Assembly: GCA_028283745.1 (NCBI GenBank)
Contig: JAPWJZ010000001.1
Span: forward strand, 1-64,000
DNA length: 64,000 nucleotides
Source: Micavibrio sp.
GTDB lineage: Bacteria; Pseudomonadota; Alphaproteobacteria; Micavibrionales; UBA2020
Direction of reading: 5' to 3'
Below are positions 18,121 to 26,654 of this stretch, piece after piece. The position numbers were made by a program, and so were the translations under genes. The first letter of the stretch is position 1. Each line of letters starts with the position of its first letter. Under the pieces are notes generated by a model. That model ran no database searches and had not been told where the DNA came from. It saw only the letters and a list, made by a program, of their open reading frames with translations.

Positions 18121-18825
18121 AGCGTTTTTATAAAAAAGCCGAAGCCGGCACCGCGCCCGGCGGCTATATGGTGCGGCTGGACGGCAAAGCGATCAAGACG
18201 CCGATGCAGCACAGCCTGATTTTTCCAAGCCGCGATTTTGCCGAAGCCGTTGCCGCCGAATGGGAAGCGCAGCAGGGGGATATTATTCCGTCCTCCATGC
18301 CGCTGATGCAGCTGGCCAGCACCATGCTTGATAAAGTCGGCAGTCCTGCCGACCGTCAGGCAATGAACGTGGAAGTTTTTAAATATGGCACTTCCGACAT
18401 GGTGTGCTACTTCGCGCCGCACCCGGCGGATTTAGTCGCGCGCCAGCAGGCGCAATGGCTGCCGCTGCTGACCTGGCTGGAGGATGAAATGGGCGTGAAA
18501 GCTGGAGCATATCTCCGGCATTCAATACCACAATCAGCCGCAGGGCTCGCTTGAGAATCTTAATGCCGTCGTGAGGGGGCTTGATGCTGCCGATTTCACG
18601 CTTGTACAGGCGGCGACGGCAATTTCAGGCTCGCTCGTCGTCGCACTGGCGGTGGCGAAAGGGTATTTAGATGCAGAAGGCGCGTATAACGCCTGCTGCG
18701 TTGATGAGCTTTATCAGCTCGAAAAATGGGGCGAGGATTCATTGGCGCGCAAGCGCATTGACGGCATCCGCCATGAATTCGACGCGCTGGTGCGTTTCCG
18801 CGACTTGATCAGAACCAGCTCATAA
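18117..18825 (+). pseudogene. ATP12-type F1-ATPase assembly chaperone, frameshifted
   Basis: ATP12 proteins help assemble the F1 alpha subunit and are found in alphaproteobacteria and mitochondria. The first frame (18117-18554) carries MKRFYKKAEA and LMQLASTMLDKV. The second frame carries the family C terminus ATAISGSLVVALAVAKG and LEKWGEDSLARKR. The two join perfectly if one base is removed at 18498-18501, where GTGAAAGCTG would read GTG AAG CTG (V-K-L). As given, the first frame stops at 18554. This is either a real +1 frameshift or a one-base sequence error. The end overlaps the convergent gene by 17 bases. Confidence 0.85.
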
Positions 18826-19339
18826 CATTGGGAATGGGCTTGCCTTCGCTCAAGCGTTTGTAGCCGTAACCGCAGCGCCACACCCACCAGATAGCGAAGG
18901 GCAGCAGGAAGGCGAACATGACGTGCTGCATGATGCTCGCGTTATCCTTATATGCGACGAAGTGCTGCACCAGCACTTGCGATGTCAGGTCGGGCGCGGG
19001 GTTGGCGACTTCCTGCTGGATGCCCGTAGAATCCGTTACGAACAGCACGACGATGCTGCCAAGAACCGTGACGATCGGCAGGTAAATTGACCCGCCGATC
19101 CAGAACGTGCGGATAAGCCAGTGCAGGTGGTTGGCATATACGGTGCCTGTGGCCTTGCGGCGTTCCAGGTAGGCCAGAATAACGCCTGCCGTCACGGCAA
19201 CCGAGCCGAGCACGATGCAGTAAATGTTTAAAAACTGCAGAACGATGGATGCCAGGAAAATGCCGTACAGCAGCGTGCAAAGCTTGGGCAGCTCGGTATT
19301 GATGATGGCGGGATCGGTATCGTCAATATTCGGAGACAT
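18809..19339 (-). CDS. integral membrane protein (DUF4870-like)
   Basis: The 176-residue product has four or five hydrophobic segments, two close together after residue 18, and two more at about 95-120 and 145-160. The motif YANHLHWLIRTFWIG between segments resembles DUF4870/Tic20-like proteins, which have no firm function. It lies 18 bases downstream of mutL on the same strand and may be read with it, but no functional link is known. Confidence 0.65.
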   Translation of the reverse strand: MSPNIDDTDPAIINTELPKLCTLLYGIFLASIVLQFLNIYCIVLGSVAVTAGVILAYLERRKATGTVYANHLHWLIRTFWIGGSIYLPIVTVLGSIVVLFVTDSTGIQQEVANPAPDLTSQVLVQHFVAYKDNASIMQHVMFAFLLPFAIWWVWRCGYGYKRLSEGKPIPNVMSWF

Positions 19340-19357
19340 GGATTATTCCTTAAAAGC

Positions 19358-21229
19358 CTAGCGGCGTCCAAAAAGTTTTTCAATATCGTTGAGCTTAAGC
19401 TCGACATACGTCGGGCGGCCGTGGTTGCACTGGCCGGAATGCGGGGTGCGCTCCATTTCGCGCAGCAGCGTGTTCATTTCGGTTGCGTTCAGGCGGCGGC
19501 CCGCGCGCACGGAACCATGGCAGGCCATGGTGGAGCAAATTTCTTCGAGTTTTTCCTTCAGCCGCATGGTCTGGCCAAAGGCGGTAATATCATCCGCCAG
19601 GTCCAGAACCATCTGGCGCAGGTTGCCTGAGCCGAGCAGGACGGGCACTTCCTGCACCACGACTGCGCCGGGGCCGAAAGTGTCGATGACAAGGCCAAGC
19701 TCCGCCAGTTCGTCGCGGCGCGTCAGCAGCCGTTCGGCGGAATTCGCATCCATCTCCACCACTTCGGGCAGCAGCAGCGGCTGGCGGGAAATGCCGCCAC
19801 GGGCGAGGTTGTTTTTCATTTCTTCATACACAAGGCGTTCGTGCGCCGCGTGTTGATCGACCAGCACCAGGCCATCGCGGGTTTGCGCAACGATGTAGGT
19901 TTCATGCACCTGCGCCAGCGCCGCGCCCAGCGGGTATTCATCCACCACCGCCTGCGTTGCCGGGTCGTTGGCGGGGAAGACGTTATTTTGCTGCATTTGC
20001 GTGCGGCCTTGAGGCGCGGCATCAATGCCGGACATTAAATCGGATGTAGCTTCCGGCATGCTGTGGGGGCGGGAATAATATTCGCCGGTATATTCGACGC
20101 CCTGCATGCCTTTAATGTGCTGGTAGCCGGGCTGGAACTGGCGGTACTGGCCGTCCCATCCGGGTGCGGGGCTTTGCGGCTGAAACGCCTTCAGGGTTTG
20201 CTCGGCAACGGTGCTGGAGGCACGGTGGCCCGCCGCCGCAATGGCGTGCTTGAGGCCGCCGACGATGAGCCCGCGCACCAGCGCGGAATCCGCAAAGCGT
20301 ACTTCCGCCTTGGTGGGGTGGACGTTGACATCAACCACATCCGGCGGCAGGTCGACGAAAAGGCACAGCATGGGGTGGCGGTCACTGGCCAGGAAATCCA
20401 TGTAAGCGCCGCGCACCGCGCCGATCAGGAGCTTATCGCGCACGGGGCGGCCGTTGACGAAGAAAAACTGGTGCTGGTTGCTGCCGCGGTTCAGCGTGGG
20501 CAGGCTGGCGTAACCGGTCAGGCGCACGCCGTCACGCTCGGCATCCAGCCGCAGGGCGTTTTCGGCGAATTCGCGGCCCATGATCTGGCGCAGGCGGTCC
20601 AGGCGGCGTTCATACAAATCGCCCTTGGCGCTGGGCAGGTCGAGCGTTTCCTTGTCATCCACCGTCAGGCGGAAATGAATATCGGGATAGGCCATGGCCA
20701 GGCGCTCGATGGTGTCGCGCACATTCTGGCTTTCGGTGCGCGGGGTTTTCATGAACTTCAGGCGCGCGGGGGTGGCATAAAACAGGTCACGCACTTCAAC
20801 TTTGGTGCCCTGCTGAAGCGCCGCGGGTGCGGGGCGTGATTTTTTACCGGCATCGACGATGATGGCCGAGGCATCCGCCGTGCCGCCGCGCTTGCGGCTG
20901 GTGATGGTAAGGCGGCTGACCGCGCCAATCGAGGGCAAGGCCTCCCCCCTGAAACCGAGGGACTGGATGTTGACAAGGTCATCCTCCGGCAGTTTAGAGG
21001 TGGCGTGGCGTTCAACCGCAAGGAACAGTTCATCTTCCGTCATGCCAATGCCGTCATCGGTAATGGCGATAAGGGATGCGCCGCCATCGCGGATGACCGT
21101 TTCAATGCGGCTGGAGCCGGCATCAATGGCGTTTTCGACAAGCTCTTTCACCGCTGCCGCAGGGCGTTCAATGACTTCCCCGGCCGCAATCTGGTTGATG
21201 AGCGTTTCTGGCAATTGGCGAATGAACAT
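19358..21229 (-). CDS. mutL: DNA mismatch repair protein MutL with endonuclease motif
   Basis: The N-terminal GHKL ATPase has IAAGEVIERPAAAVKELVEN, DDGIGM, TSKLPEDDL and GFRGEALPSI. The C-terminal region contains DQHAAHERLVYE, the metal-binding DQHA(x)2E(x)4E endonuclease motif, plus ACHGSVRAG and QCNHGRP motifs. So this MutL should nick the new strand itself, as in bacteria without MutH. The 623-residue length is normal, with a Gln/Pro-rich linker around residues 340-430. Start is MFIRQLPETLINQ. Confidence 0.97.
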   Translation of the reverse strand: MFIRQLPETLINQIAAGEVIERPAAAVKELVENAIDAGSSRIETVIRDGGASLIAITDDGIGMTEDELFLAVERHATSKLPEDDLVNIQSLGFRGEALPSIGAVSRLTITSRKRGGTADASAIIVDAGKKSRPAPAALQQGTKVEVRDLFYATPARLKFMKTPRTESQNVRDTIERLAMAYPDIHFRLTVDDKETLDLPSAKGDLYERRLDRLRQIMGREFAENALRLDAERDGVRLTGYASLPTLNRGSNQHQFFFVNGRPVRDKLLIGAVRGAYMDFLASDRHPMLCLFVDLPPDVVDVNVHPTKAEVRFADSALVRGLIVGGLKHAIAAAGHRASSTVAEQTLKAFQPQSPAPGWDGQYRQFQPGYQHIKGMQGVEYTGEYYSRPHSMPEATSDLMSGIDAAPQGRTQMQQNNVFPANDPATQAVVDEYPLGAALAQVHETYIVAQTRDGLVLVDQHAAHERLVYEEMKNNLARGGISRQPLLLPEVVEMDANSAERLLTRRDELAELGLVIDTFGPGAVVVQEVPVLLGSGNLRQMVLDLADDITAFGQTMRLKEKLEEICSTMACHGSVRAGRRLNATEMNTLLREMERTPHSGQCNHGRPTYVELKLNDIEKLFGRR

Positions 21230-21304
21230 AAACGTAGTTATAGACTGATTCAGGGCAGGGGCAAAGCATCGTCAATCTTCATATGACGCAGCGCAACATT
21301 ATCA

Positions 21305-21334
21305 TTGACAACGGCAGGCTAAGAGTCAGATAAT
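21305..21334 (+). promoter_or_regulatory. sigma-70 promoter of ppa
   Basis: A perfect TTGACA (21305-21310) and GATAAT (21329-21334, five of six matches) are 18 bases apart. Transcription would start near 21341, 40 bases before the ppa ATG. The 151-base gap between divergent mutL and ppa shows no equally good minus-strand promoter. Confidence 0.7.
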
Positions 21335-21380
21335 TGCCCATAATTAACAATAATAAACTTTGAAAATAGAGGGTTAGACC

Positions 21381-21911
21381 ATGGATCTCAGCAAAATTAT
21401 CACCGGCCGCAACCCGCCTCACGACATCAATGTTGTCATCGAAATTCCGCAAGGCGGCCACCCGATCAAATATGAGCTGGATAAGGAATCGGGCGCGGTG
21501 TTTGTTGACCGTTTCCTGCATACCTCCATGGTCTATCCTTGCAACTACGGCTTCATTCCGCAGACGCTGTCGGGCGATGGCGACCCTTGCGATGTGATGG
21601 TTGTTTCAACCGTGCCGGTGGTGCCGGGCGCTGTCATTCGCAGCCGCCCCATTGGCGTGTTGTACATGACGGATGAAGCAGGCACGGATGAGAAAATCAT
21701 CGCCGTGCCGGTCGATGCGCTGCACCCGTTTTATAAAGACGTAAAATCGTGGCAAGACCTGCCGAAACTCCTCACCGACCAGATCGCGCACTTCTTCACC
21801 CACTACAAAGACCTCGAAGTCGGCAAGTGGGCAAAGATTGACCGCTGGGGCTCCGCCGAAGAAGCTGGCAACGCTGTTGCCGAAGGCATGCAGCGCGCAG
21901 CCGGAAAATAA
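21381..21911 (+). CDS. ppa: inorganic pyrophosphatase (family I)
   Basis: This soluble family I enzyme hydrolyses pyrophosphate to two phosphates and so pulls biosynthetic reactions forward. The signature DGDPCDVMV (around residue 65) supplies metal-binding aspartates, and VDRFLHTSMVYPCNYGFIP and KDLEVGKWAKIDRWG are also typical. The 176-residue length is standard for the hexameric bacterial form. The gene has its own promoter and faces the AAA-type gene convergently. Confidence 0.97.
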   Translation: MDLSKIITGRNPPHDINVVIEIPQGGHPIKYELDKESGAVFVDRFLHTSMVYPCNYGFIPQTLSGDGDPCDVMVVSTVPVVPGAVIRSRPIGVLYMTDEAGTDEKIIAVPVDALHPFYKDVKSWQDLPKLLTDQIAHFFTHYKDLEVGKWAKIDRWGSAEEAGNAVAEGMQRAAGK

Positions 21912-21932
21912 TGAATACCTGGTGAAAGCCTT

Positions 21933-22625
21933 TTAAACGCGCGGCGTTTCCGGTTTGCGGAATTTGGCGGGTTTTAGGGGTTTGATGGTGGCGGGGAGGG
22001 AGACGTCCACCGTTTTCATCTGTTGCCAGGCGGCGCTGCTGGCATTGCGCGCGGCCTGTAGCTGGCGTTCGTTCTGCGTTTGGGCGCGGGCGAGCCGTTC
22101 GGCGGTGCGGACGTTGTTGAAATCGCGGATTTCATCGGACGTCAGCGTTGCGCCAGTCTCCACAAAACCTTTTTGATAGCGGCGGCCGAAGCCTGTGTCT
22201 TCCGCGATGAATTTTTCAAGCGCGACTTTGTCGCCCGTGAAGATAACGACGCAGGGCATATCCTCGAACCTGTCAACCAAGGCATTGCGCAGCCTGTTTG
22301 CCGTGCTTTGCGTCAGCCTTTCCGGTTCGTCGATGATAACGCCGCGGCCGCGCAGGTTGTTGAGGTGGCCTGCAATGTCGGGAAGGTTTTCAAGGTCTCC
22401 GGGGTTGAGGTAAACGGGTTCTGCCGTCAGCACGAATTTTGCGGCCGCCAGCTCCCGGCAATAATCCGCCGCCAGCGTGGTTTTGCCGGAACGGGCAGGC
22501 CCCGCGATGAACTGGTGAAGTTCTTTATATTCCAGTTTTTTGCCGCCGTTACGCATGATGTCGAACCCCGGCTGCTTTAACCGGGAAGCATCAATCGTAT
22601 CCTGAAATTCCTGCCGCAGAATCAC
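21933..22625 (-). CDS. AAA-type P-loop ATPase, function unknown
   Basis: The GTG at 22625 is chosen because TGAGG at the end of the upstream gene forms a ribosome-binding site eight bases before it; earlier in-frame ATGs lie inside that gene. The 230-residue protein has Walker A GPARSGKTTLA, Walker B GVIIDEPERL, a sensor-1-like VVIFTGDK and a possible arginine finger GFGRRY. This looks like a minimal AAA module, somewhat like CbxX/EccA-type domains. The C-terminal 80 residues are charged and probably helical. It follows the pentapeptide-repeat gene and must share its transcript. No role can be assigned. Confidence 0.7.
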   Translation of the reverse strand: MILRQEFQDTIDASRLKQPGFDIMRNGGKKLEYKELHQFIAGPARSGKTTLAADYCRELAAAKFVLTAEPVYLNPGDLENLPDIAGHLNNLRGRGVIIDEPERLTQSTANRLRNALVDRFEDMPCVVIFTGDKVALEKFIAEDTGFGRRYQKGFVETGATLTSDEIRDFNNVRTAERLARAQTQNERQLQAARNASSAAWQQMKTVDVSLPATIKPLKPAKFRKPETPRV

Positions 22626-22635
22626 GTTTTTTTCC

Positions 22636-23943
22636 TCATGTGCTGGGCTTGACGCCGTCAAATACGGTGTCTTCAAGGAAGGCATGCTCGAAAATAGCTT
22701 CGGACAGGTTGGCGCCGCTGAAATCTGCGCCGCGCAAATCGGCATCCGTGAAATCCGCGCCAGTCAGGTCGCAGTTGGTGAAGCGCGCTTCCATGAGGCG
22801 CGTGCCGTTAAATACCGCGCCGCGCAGGCTTGCGCCTTCAAGCCGGCAGGGGATGTGATAGACGATGCCATCCGGCTTTTTCAGCACCAGCGGGTTCATG
22901 TTGGCGCGTGAGAAGTTGGAGCGCTGCAGCACTGCGCCGCGGAACCGCGCTCCGCGAAAATCCGCGCTTTGCAGCAGGCATTTGCGGAAATCAGATTCAT
23001 CAAGGTTCGCGCCCTGCGCTTCAAGGCTGCGCAGGTCCATGCTGGCGAAGGTGCATTTGTTGACGCGTGCCGCCGTCAGGCGTTGCGCCGACAGGTGCGG
23101 GCCTTCGCGAAAATCAATGCCTTCCAGCACCATCTGGCGGCCCATTCTTCCGGCGGTGGCGACCCATTTGGTGTGCATGAGCAGCAGCTCATCCAGCGTC
23201 AGCGGCATTTCCTTGACCGGTTGGCCGATGCTTTCATCGGTCAGGACCAGGTTGGACTTCATGCCGTCGCGCTCGGTATCCGAAATATCCGCGCCCTGCA
23301 TAAGGGCATAGCTAAAGTCGGCGTTGCGGAGGTCCGATTTTGACAGGTCCGCGTTGGTCAGGTCCGCGCCGCGCAGCACGGAATCCTTCAGGTTCGTGTT
23401 CTGCATCTTCGCGTTTTCGAGGATGGCATCGCTGAAGTCGGCGGCAATGGCGGTGGCACCGTTTAGGATCGCGCCGGTGAGGTCGCTGCCATTGAACTGC
23501 ACAACGCCGGCTTCCGCCGCGACGTTGTAAATGTCATCTTCCGATTTCATCTTGCGTTTTAAAATGGTGCGGCCCTGCCGGAGGTCCGCGCCGGACATAT
23601 CGGCCTTCGCAAGGTCGGCCGCGGTAATTTCCGCGCCGCGCATGTCGGCGCGCACGAGGCGGGTATTGTTGATGGTGGCACCGCGCAGGTCGCAGCCGAA
23701 CAGCGTCGCGCTTTCAAAATTCGCCCCGGACATATCGGCATCGCGCATGATGCAGCCGGTGAAATCCGACTGCGATAAATTCTGGCCGATGAAGGAAAGG
23801 TCGGTGAGGTCGCGGTCGCGGATAACGGCCCGCGCGCCGCCGGGCTTTGCGGTCAGGAACATCTGATGCTTGCGGATGATTTCATTCAGCTCCGCCTGCA
23901 TCATCCGCGTCAGTGAAACAAATTCGTTGTCAGCGGCGGACAT
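22636..23943 (-). CDS. pentapeptide-repeat protein
   Basis: The 435-residue protein has two long runs of A(D/N)LXX repeats, about residues 50-200 and 320-435 (for example LRGADLTNADLSKSDLRNADF), which fold as a right-handed four-sided beta helix. A non-repeat segment of about 100 residues (around 215-310) separates them. No transmembrane segment or signal peptide is seen. Some family members mimic DNA and protect gyrase, but most have unknown roles. The AAA-type ATPase gene follows with ten bases between them, which suggests that the two products work together. Confidence 0.85.
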   Translation of the reverse strand: MSAADNEFVSLTRMMQAELNEIIRKHQMFLTAKPGGARAVIRDRDLTDLSFIGQNLSQSDFTGCIMRDADMSGANFESATLFGCDLRGATINNTRLVRADMRGAEITAADLAKADMSGADLRQGRTILKRKMKSEDDIYNVAAEAGVVQFNGSDLTGAILNGATAIAADFSDAILENAKMQNTNLKDSVLRGADLTNADLSKSDLRNADFSYALMQGADISDTERDGMKSNLVLTDESIGQPVKEMPLTLDELLLMHTKWVATAGRMGRQMVLEGIDFREGPHLSAQRLTAARVNKCTFASMDLRSLEAQGANLDESDFRKCLLQSADFRGARFRGAVLQRSNFSRANMNPLVLKKPDGIVYHIPCRLEGASLRGAVFNGTRLMEARFTNCDLTGADFTDADLRGADFSGANLSEAIFEHAFLEDTVFDGVKPST

Positions 23944-23983
23944 GGCCGTTCCTGCAAAAAAGATCGAGCGCGGTTGATAAACG

Positions 23984-24005
23984 TATGATGCTTACATGCA
24001 TTATA
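23984..24005 (-). promoter_or_regulatory. -10 box inside a palindrome before the pentapeptide gene
   Basis: On the minus strand TATAAT (24005 to 24000) lies 57 bases before the pentapeptide start. It is part of a dyad, TATAATGC and GCATCATA, with seven of eight bases matching around a six-base centre. No good -35 box is found at the right distance, which is what one sees at regulated promoters. A dyad over the -10 box is a natural repressor site. Confidence 0.45.
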
Positions 24006-24059
24006 CTTCAAGCCCATGATAATGCAGGAAACTGGATAAAGCGTTAACAACCGTCTTTT

Positions 24060-25010
24060 TTATGCCGGCGCTTTTTGCGCAACCGCAGAATGACCAGTCT
24101 TTTGAGGGACATAGCCCGACGGCACAATACGCGAGGCAGGTTCCGTATGATAGGTCTGGTCGTCAAAGAAAAGGTCGGCGCCAATTGCGGCCAGCACATC
24201 GACTTTCTGATACTTATGCCCTTCCTGCGAAGAACGGCCGATCATGTAGGCACCATCGACAATTTTGCCCCAGTCAATCAGCGTGTTCATGGGGCGAATT
24301 TGCGCCTGGCCGGAGCGCATGGTGACAAGCGATGTTTCAATCGGGCAGTCTTCCTTGGTGAAGGTCGCCTTCAACGCCTCGATCACGAACAGCACTTTGG
24401 CAAAAGGTCCTTCCGGCATCGGCACATCGGCCATTTCGGTTTCGTATTTCAGGAAGCCCTGCAAACCGTCGCGCTGGAAGATGGCTTCGGATTCACCGCC
24501 GAACAGCACCTGGTCGCCATCAAAGGCGAAATGCACCTTGCCGGGCTTGCAGGCCGCGTTTTCGGTGGGCGGGTCATGCAGCACGCAGGCGGCAATATCA
24601 CCATCCACCGCGCGTTGCACATCTTCGGGGTGACGGGACAGGAAGAGGTCGATGCCGTAAGCTTTCAGCAAGTTCGCCTCGACTGCCTTGCCGCCGGTGA
24701 GGGCGATGCGCGGAATATCCAGCTTGTAATGGTCGAGCGAGTAGCGGGCGCGAATGCCGGTTTCAATGTCGTTGCGGGAAATAAGCGCCACTTCAACCCG
24801 TGGCTTTTCACCCGGCACGTTGATGGCCAGCAGTTTTTGAATAACGCAAAAGGCGGTGCCGGGCGGCATAATGTCGCGGCGGCGCTGGAACTGCATCCGG
24901 CGGTAATCGTCGATGCCTTGCTTGAGATAAACCTCATGTTCCTCGCGCAGGTCAAACAGCGCAGAGGTCGAGATGCCGATGGTCAGCGGTTTGTACTGGG
25001 TTTGCGTCAT
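24060..25010 (-). CDS. 5'-nucleotidase (NT5C1-like family)
   Basis: The 316-residue product matches the family of eukaryotic cytosolic 5'-nucleotidase 1A and its bacterial relatives, which remove phosphate from AMP or other nucleoside monophosphates. Typical segments are LTIGISTSALFDLREEH, AINVPGEKPRVEVALISRN, HFAFDGDQVLFGGESE and RIALTGGKAVE. The substrate here is not known. It is divergent from bolA-grxD, with a 192-base AT-rich gap between them. Confidence 0.85.
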   Translation of the reverse strand: MTQTQYKPLTIGISTSALFDLREEHEVYLKQGIDDYRRMQFQRRRDIMPPGTAFCVIQKLLAINVPGEKPRVEVALISRNDIETGIRARYSLDHYKLDIPRIALTGGKAVEANLLKAYGIDLFLSRHPEDVQRAVDGDIAACVLHDPPTENAACKPGKVHFAFDGDQVLFGGESEAIFQRDGLQGFLKYETEMADVPMPEGPFAKVLFVIEALKATFTKEDCPIETSLVTMRSGQAQIRPMNTLIDWGKIVDGAYMIGRSSQEGHKYQKVDVLAAIGADLFFDDQTYHTEPASRIVPSGYVPQKTGHSAVAQKAPA

Positions 25011-25202
25011 TAATTAACATAAACTCCATTAAATCTCGTTTGTTATATGTAACCTATTTTATAAAAAATAAAAGGCTTTATTGCGTATTCTTCAAGCAGG
25101 CAGGGGGCGGATATTGATATTTCGCGACCCTACGCTAACTTTATTATCAGATTATTAACGGATGATACCCTAACGTGGAGGGTAAAGGAAAAGTGCATAC
25201 CC

Positions 25203-25433
25203 ATGGCAATCGACCCCGCCACGCTGAAAGACCTGATTGTAAGGGGCATTCCCGGTGCCACCGTCGTGATTGACGATGTGCGGGGGGACGGCCAGCACTA
25301 TGCCGCCACCGTGGTATCCGCGCAGTTTGCGGGCAAAACCCGGGTGGAACAGCATAAGATGGTATTTGGCGCCCTTGGCGCAATTGTGGGCAACGAAGTG
25401 CATGCGCTGCAGTTGACGACGAAAAGCGAATAA
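25203..25433 (+). CDS. BolA-family protein
   Basis: The 76-residue product is a short BolA of the YrbA/BolA2 kind, with the class-II KH-like fold and the conserved FAGKTRVEQHKMVFGALG region. BolA proteins bind [2Fe-2S] clusters together with CGFS monothiol glutaredoxins and take part in iron-sulfur trafficking. The glutaredoxin gene follows 26 bases later, which supports that role. A small hairpin (TACCCT/AGGGTA, 25166-25184) lies just before the ribosome-binding region. Confidence 0.92.
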   Translation: MAIDPATLKDLIVRGIPGATVVIDDVRGDGQHYAATVVSAQFAGKTRVEQHKMVFGALGAIVGNEVHALQLTTKSE

Positions 25434-25459
25434 CGGACCCGATAAAAAAGGATAAAAGA

Positions 25460-25795
25460 ATGATCGGCGAAAATAACGAAACCTTTGACCGCATCCGGCA
25501 GGATATCAGCCAAAATGACATCGTGCTGTATATGAAAGGCACGGCGGGCTTCCCGCAATGCGGTTTTTCGGCGGCTGTTGTGCAGGTGCTGGACAACATG
25601 CAGGTGCAGTTCAAGGATATCGACGTTCTGTCGAACCCGGAGTTGCGTCAGGGCATCAAGGATTTCACCAACTGGCCGACCATTCCGCAGTTGTACGTGA
25701 AGGGTGAATTTGTCGGCGGCTGCGACATCATCCGAGATATGTATGCCAGCGGTGAATTGCAGCAACTGCTGCGCGAAAAAGGCGTGCTGGTCTGA
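25460..25795 (+). CDS. grxD: monothiol glutaredoxin, Grx4 type
   Basis: The 111-residue protein has the CGFS active site (C34) after KGTAGFPQ, and the glutathione-binding WPTIPQLYVKGEFVGGCDI segment. This class holds a [2Fe-2S] cluster between two monomers or with BolA, and passes clusters on rather than reducing disulfides. It forms a two-gene unit with the upstream bolA gene. Confidence 0.95.
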   Translation: MIGENNETFDRIRQDISQNDIVLYMKGTAGFPQCGFSAAVVQVLDNMQVQFKDIDVLSNPELRQGIKDFTNWPTIPQLYVKGEFVGGCDIIRDMYASGELQQLLREKGVLV

Positions 25796-25805
25796 TCCCT
25801 GCTTT

Positions 25806-26573
25806 TTACTTGTAGCAATCGTATGTGGTGACCGTGCGGCGTTTTGTCGCGGCGGGTTTTTGTGTATCGGTATTTTTTACCACCGGCTCGCTGTGCAGCA
25901 GCGGCTGCCACGGCAATTCTTCGTTCGACAGCAGAACGATGGAATTTTTCGGTGCTTCATAGGCGGTGAAGGTGCCTTCTTCCGGCAGGCGGTGGGAGAG
26001 GTATGAAATATCACCGCGCGACGGGCGCATGGTCATGTCCTCATTGCGGAAGATAAGCGTGCCGCTGCCGGTAATGCACTCCAGAAAACGCAGGCGGGTT
26101 TTTTCGCCGCCGTCCACATGTTCCCGCAAATCATCGCGGTCGGTATCGCCTTCGCCGGCGCGCAATTGAAAGCGCATTTTATATTCGGGGAAGGCGGCAA
26201 AAAGCTGCTCGATGCGTTTGTGCATATGCGCTTCAAGGCCGTCCGGTTTTGCGGCGGCGGCATTAAACTGGCGGCGCAATTCGCCGGTGGCGGCGGGGAC
26301 GGTTGTTGACGGGCGCTCGAAATGCGCAGCGCCATCCCCCGCGCTTAAAAAGCGGATGTCTTGTTTTTCACGCCAGTCGGCAATGGTGTCGCGCCAGCCG
26401 GGTGCTTCACTTGCGGCGGCAGCGGCCCATATGGCGCAGTTGAACGGCGGGGTTTGCAACGCTTCACGCATCAGGCGGAAGGCTTTGACCGGGTCGGGTT
26501 CTTCAATCCAGGCCACATGGCCCAGCTTTGCGGCGATTTCCTTGGTCAGCGGCTCGACGTGAATTTCCGGCAT
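25806..26573 (-). CDS. conserved hypothetical protein, DUF1826-like
   Basis: The 255-residue soluble protein has no signal peptide. The segment REHVDGGEKTRLRFLECITG, followed by GTLIF, RGDISYLSH and PLLHSEP, has the order seen in DUF1826 proteins (HVD, Gly-rich strand, GDI/GDV, C-terminal His). The H-x-D pair could bind metal in a cupin-like fold, but this is inference. It lies beyond the glmS terminator and appears to have its own promoter within that hairpin. Confidence 0.55.
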   Translation of the reverse strand: MPEIHVEPLTKEIAAKLGHVAWIEEPDPVKAFRLMREALQTPPFNCAIWAAAAASEAPGWRDTIADWREKQDIRFLSAGDGAAHFERPSTTVPAATGELRRQFNAAAAKPDGLEAHMHKRIEQLFAAFPEYKMRFQLRAGEGDTDRDDLREHVDGGEKTRLRFLECITGSGTLIFRNEDMTMRPSRGDISYLSHRLPEEGTFTAYEAPKNSIVLLSNEELPWQPLLHSEPVVKNTDTQKPAATKRRTVTTYDCYK

Positions 26574-26602
26574 AAAATCAAAGACTTTCCAAAGGCGGGA
26601 CG

Positions 26603-26654
26603 AAAAAACCCCGTTGACGATGTATATAATTATACATAATCAACGGGGTTTTTT
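26603..26654. terminator. long bidirectional terminator after glmS
   Basis: AAAAAACCCCGTTGA (26603-26617) is perfectly complementary to TCAACGGGGTTTTTT (26640-26654). Inside it ATGTATA (26620-26626) pairs with TATACAT (26631-26637) around a TAAT loop, with a two-by-two internal mismatch. On the minus strand the stem ends in six T residues, 34 bases after the glmS stop. A promoter for the next gene overlaps it. Confidence 0.9.

Noticed and set aside
26620..26637. plus-strand promoter from TATAAT in the glmS terminator loop
   Set aside because: No -35 box lies at 15-19 bases on the plus strand, and no plus-strand gene follows. Only the minus-strand promoter fits.
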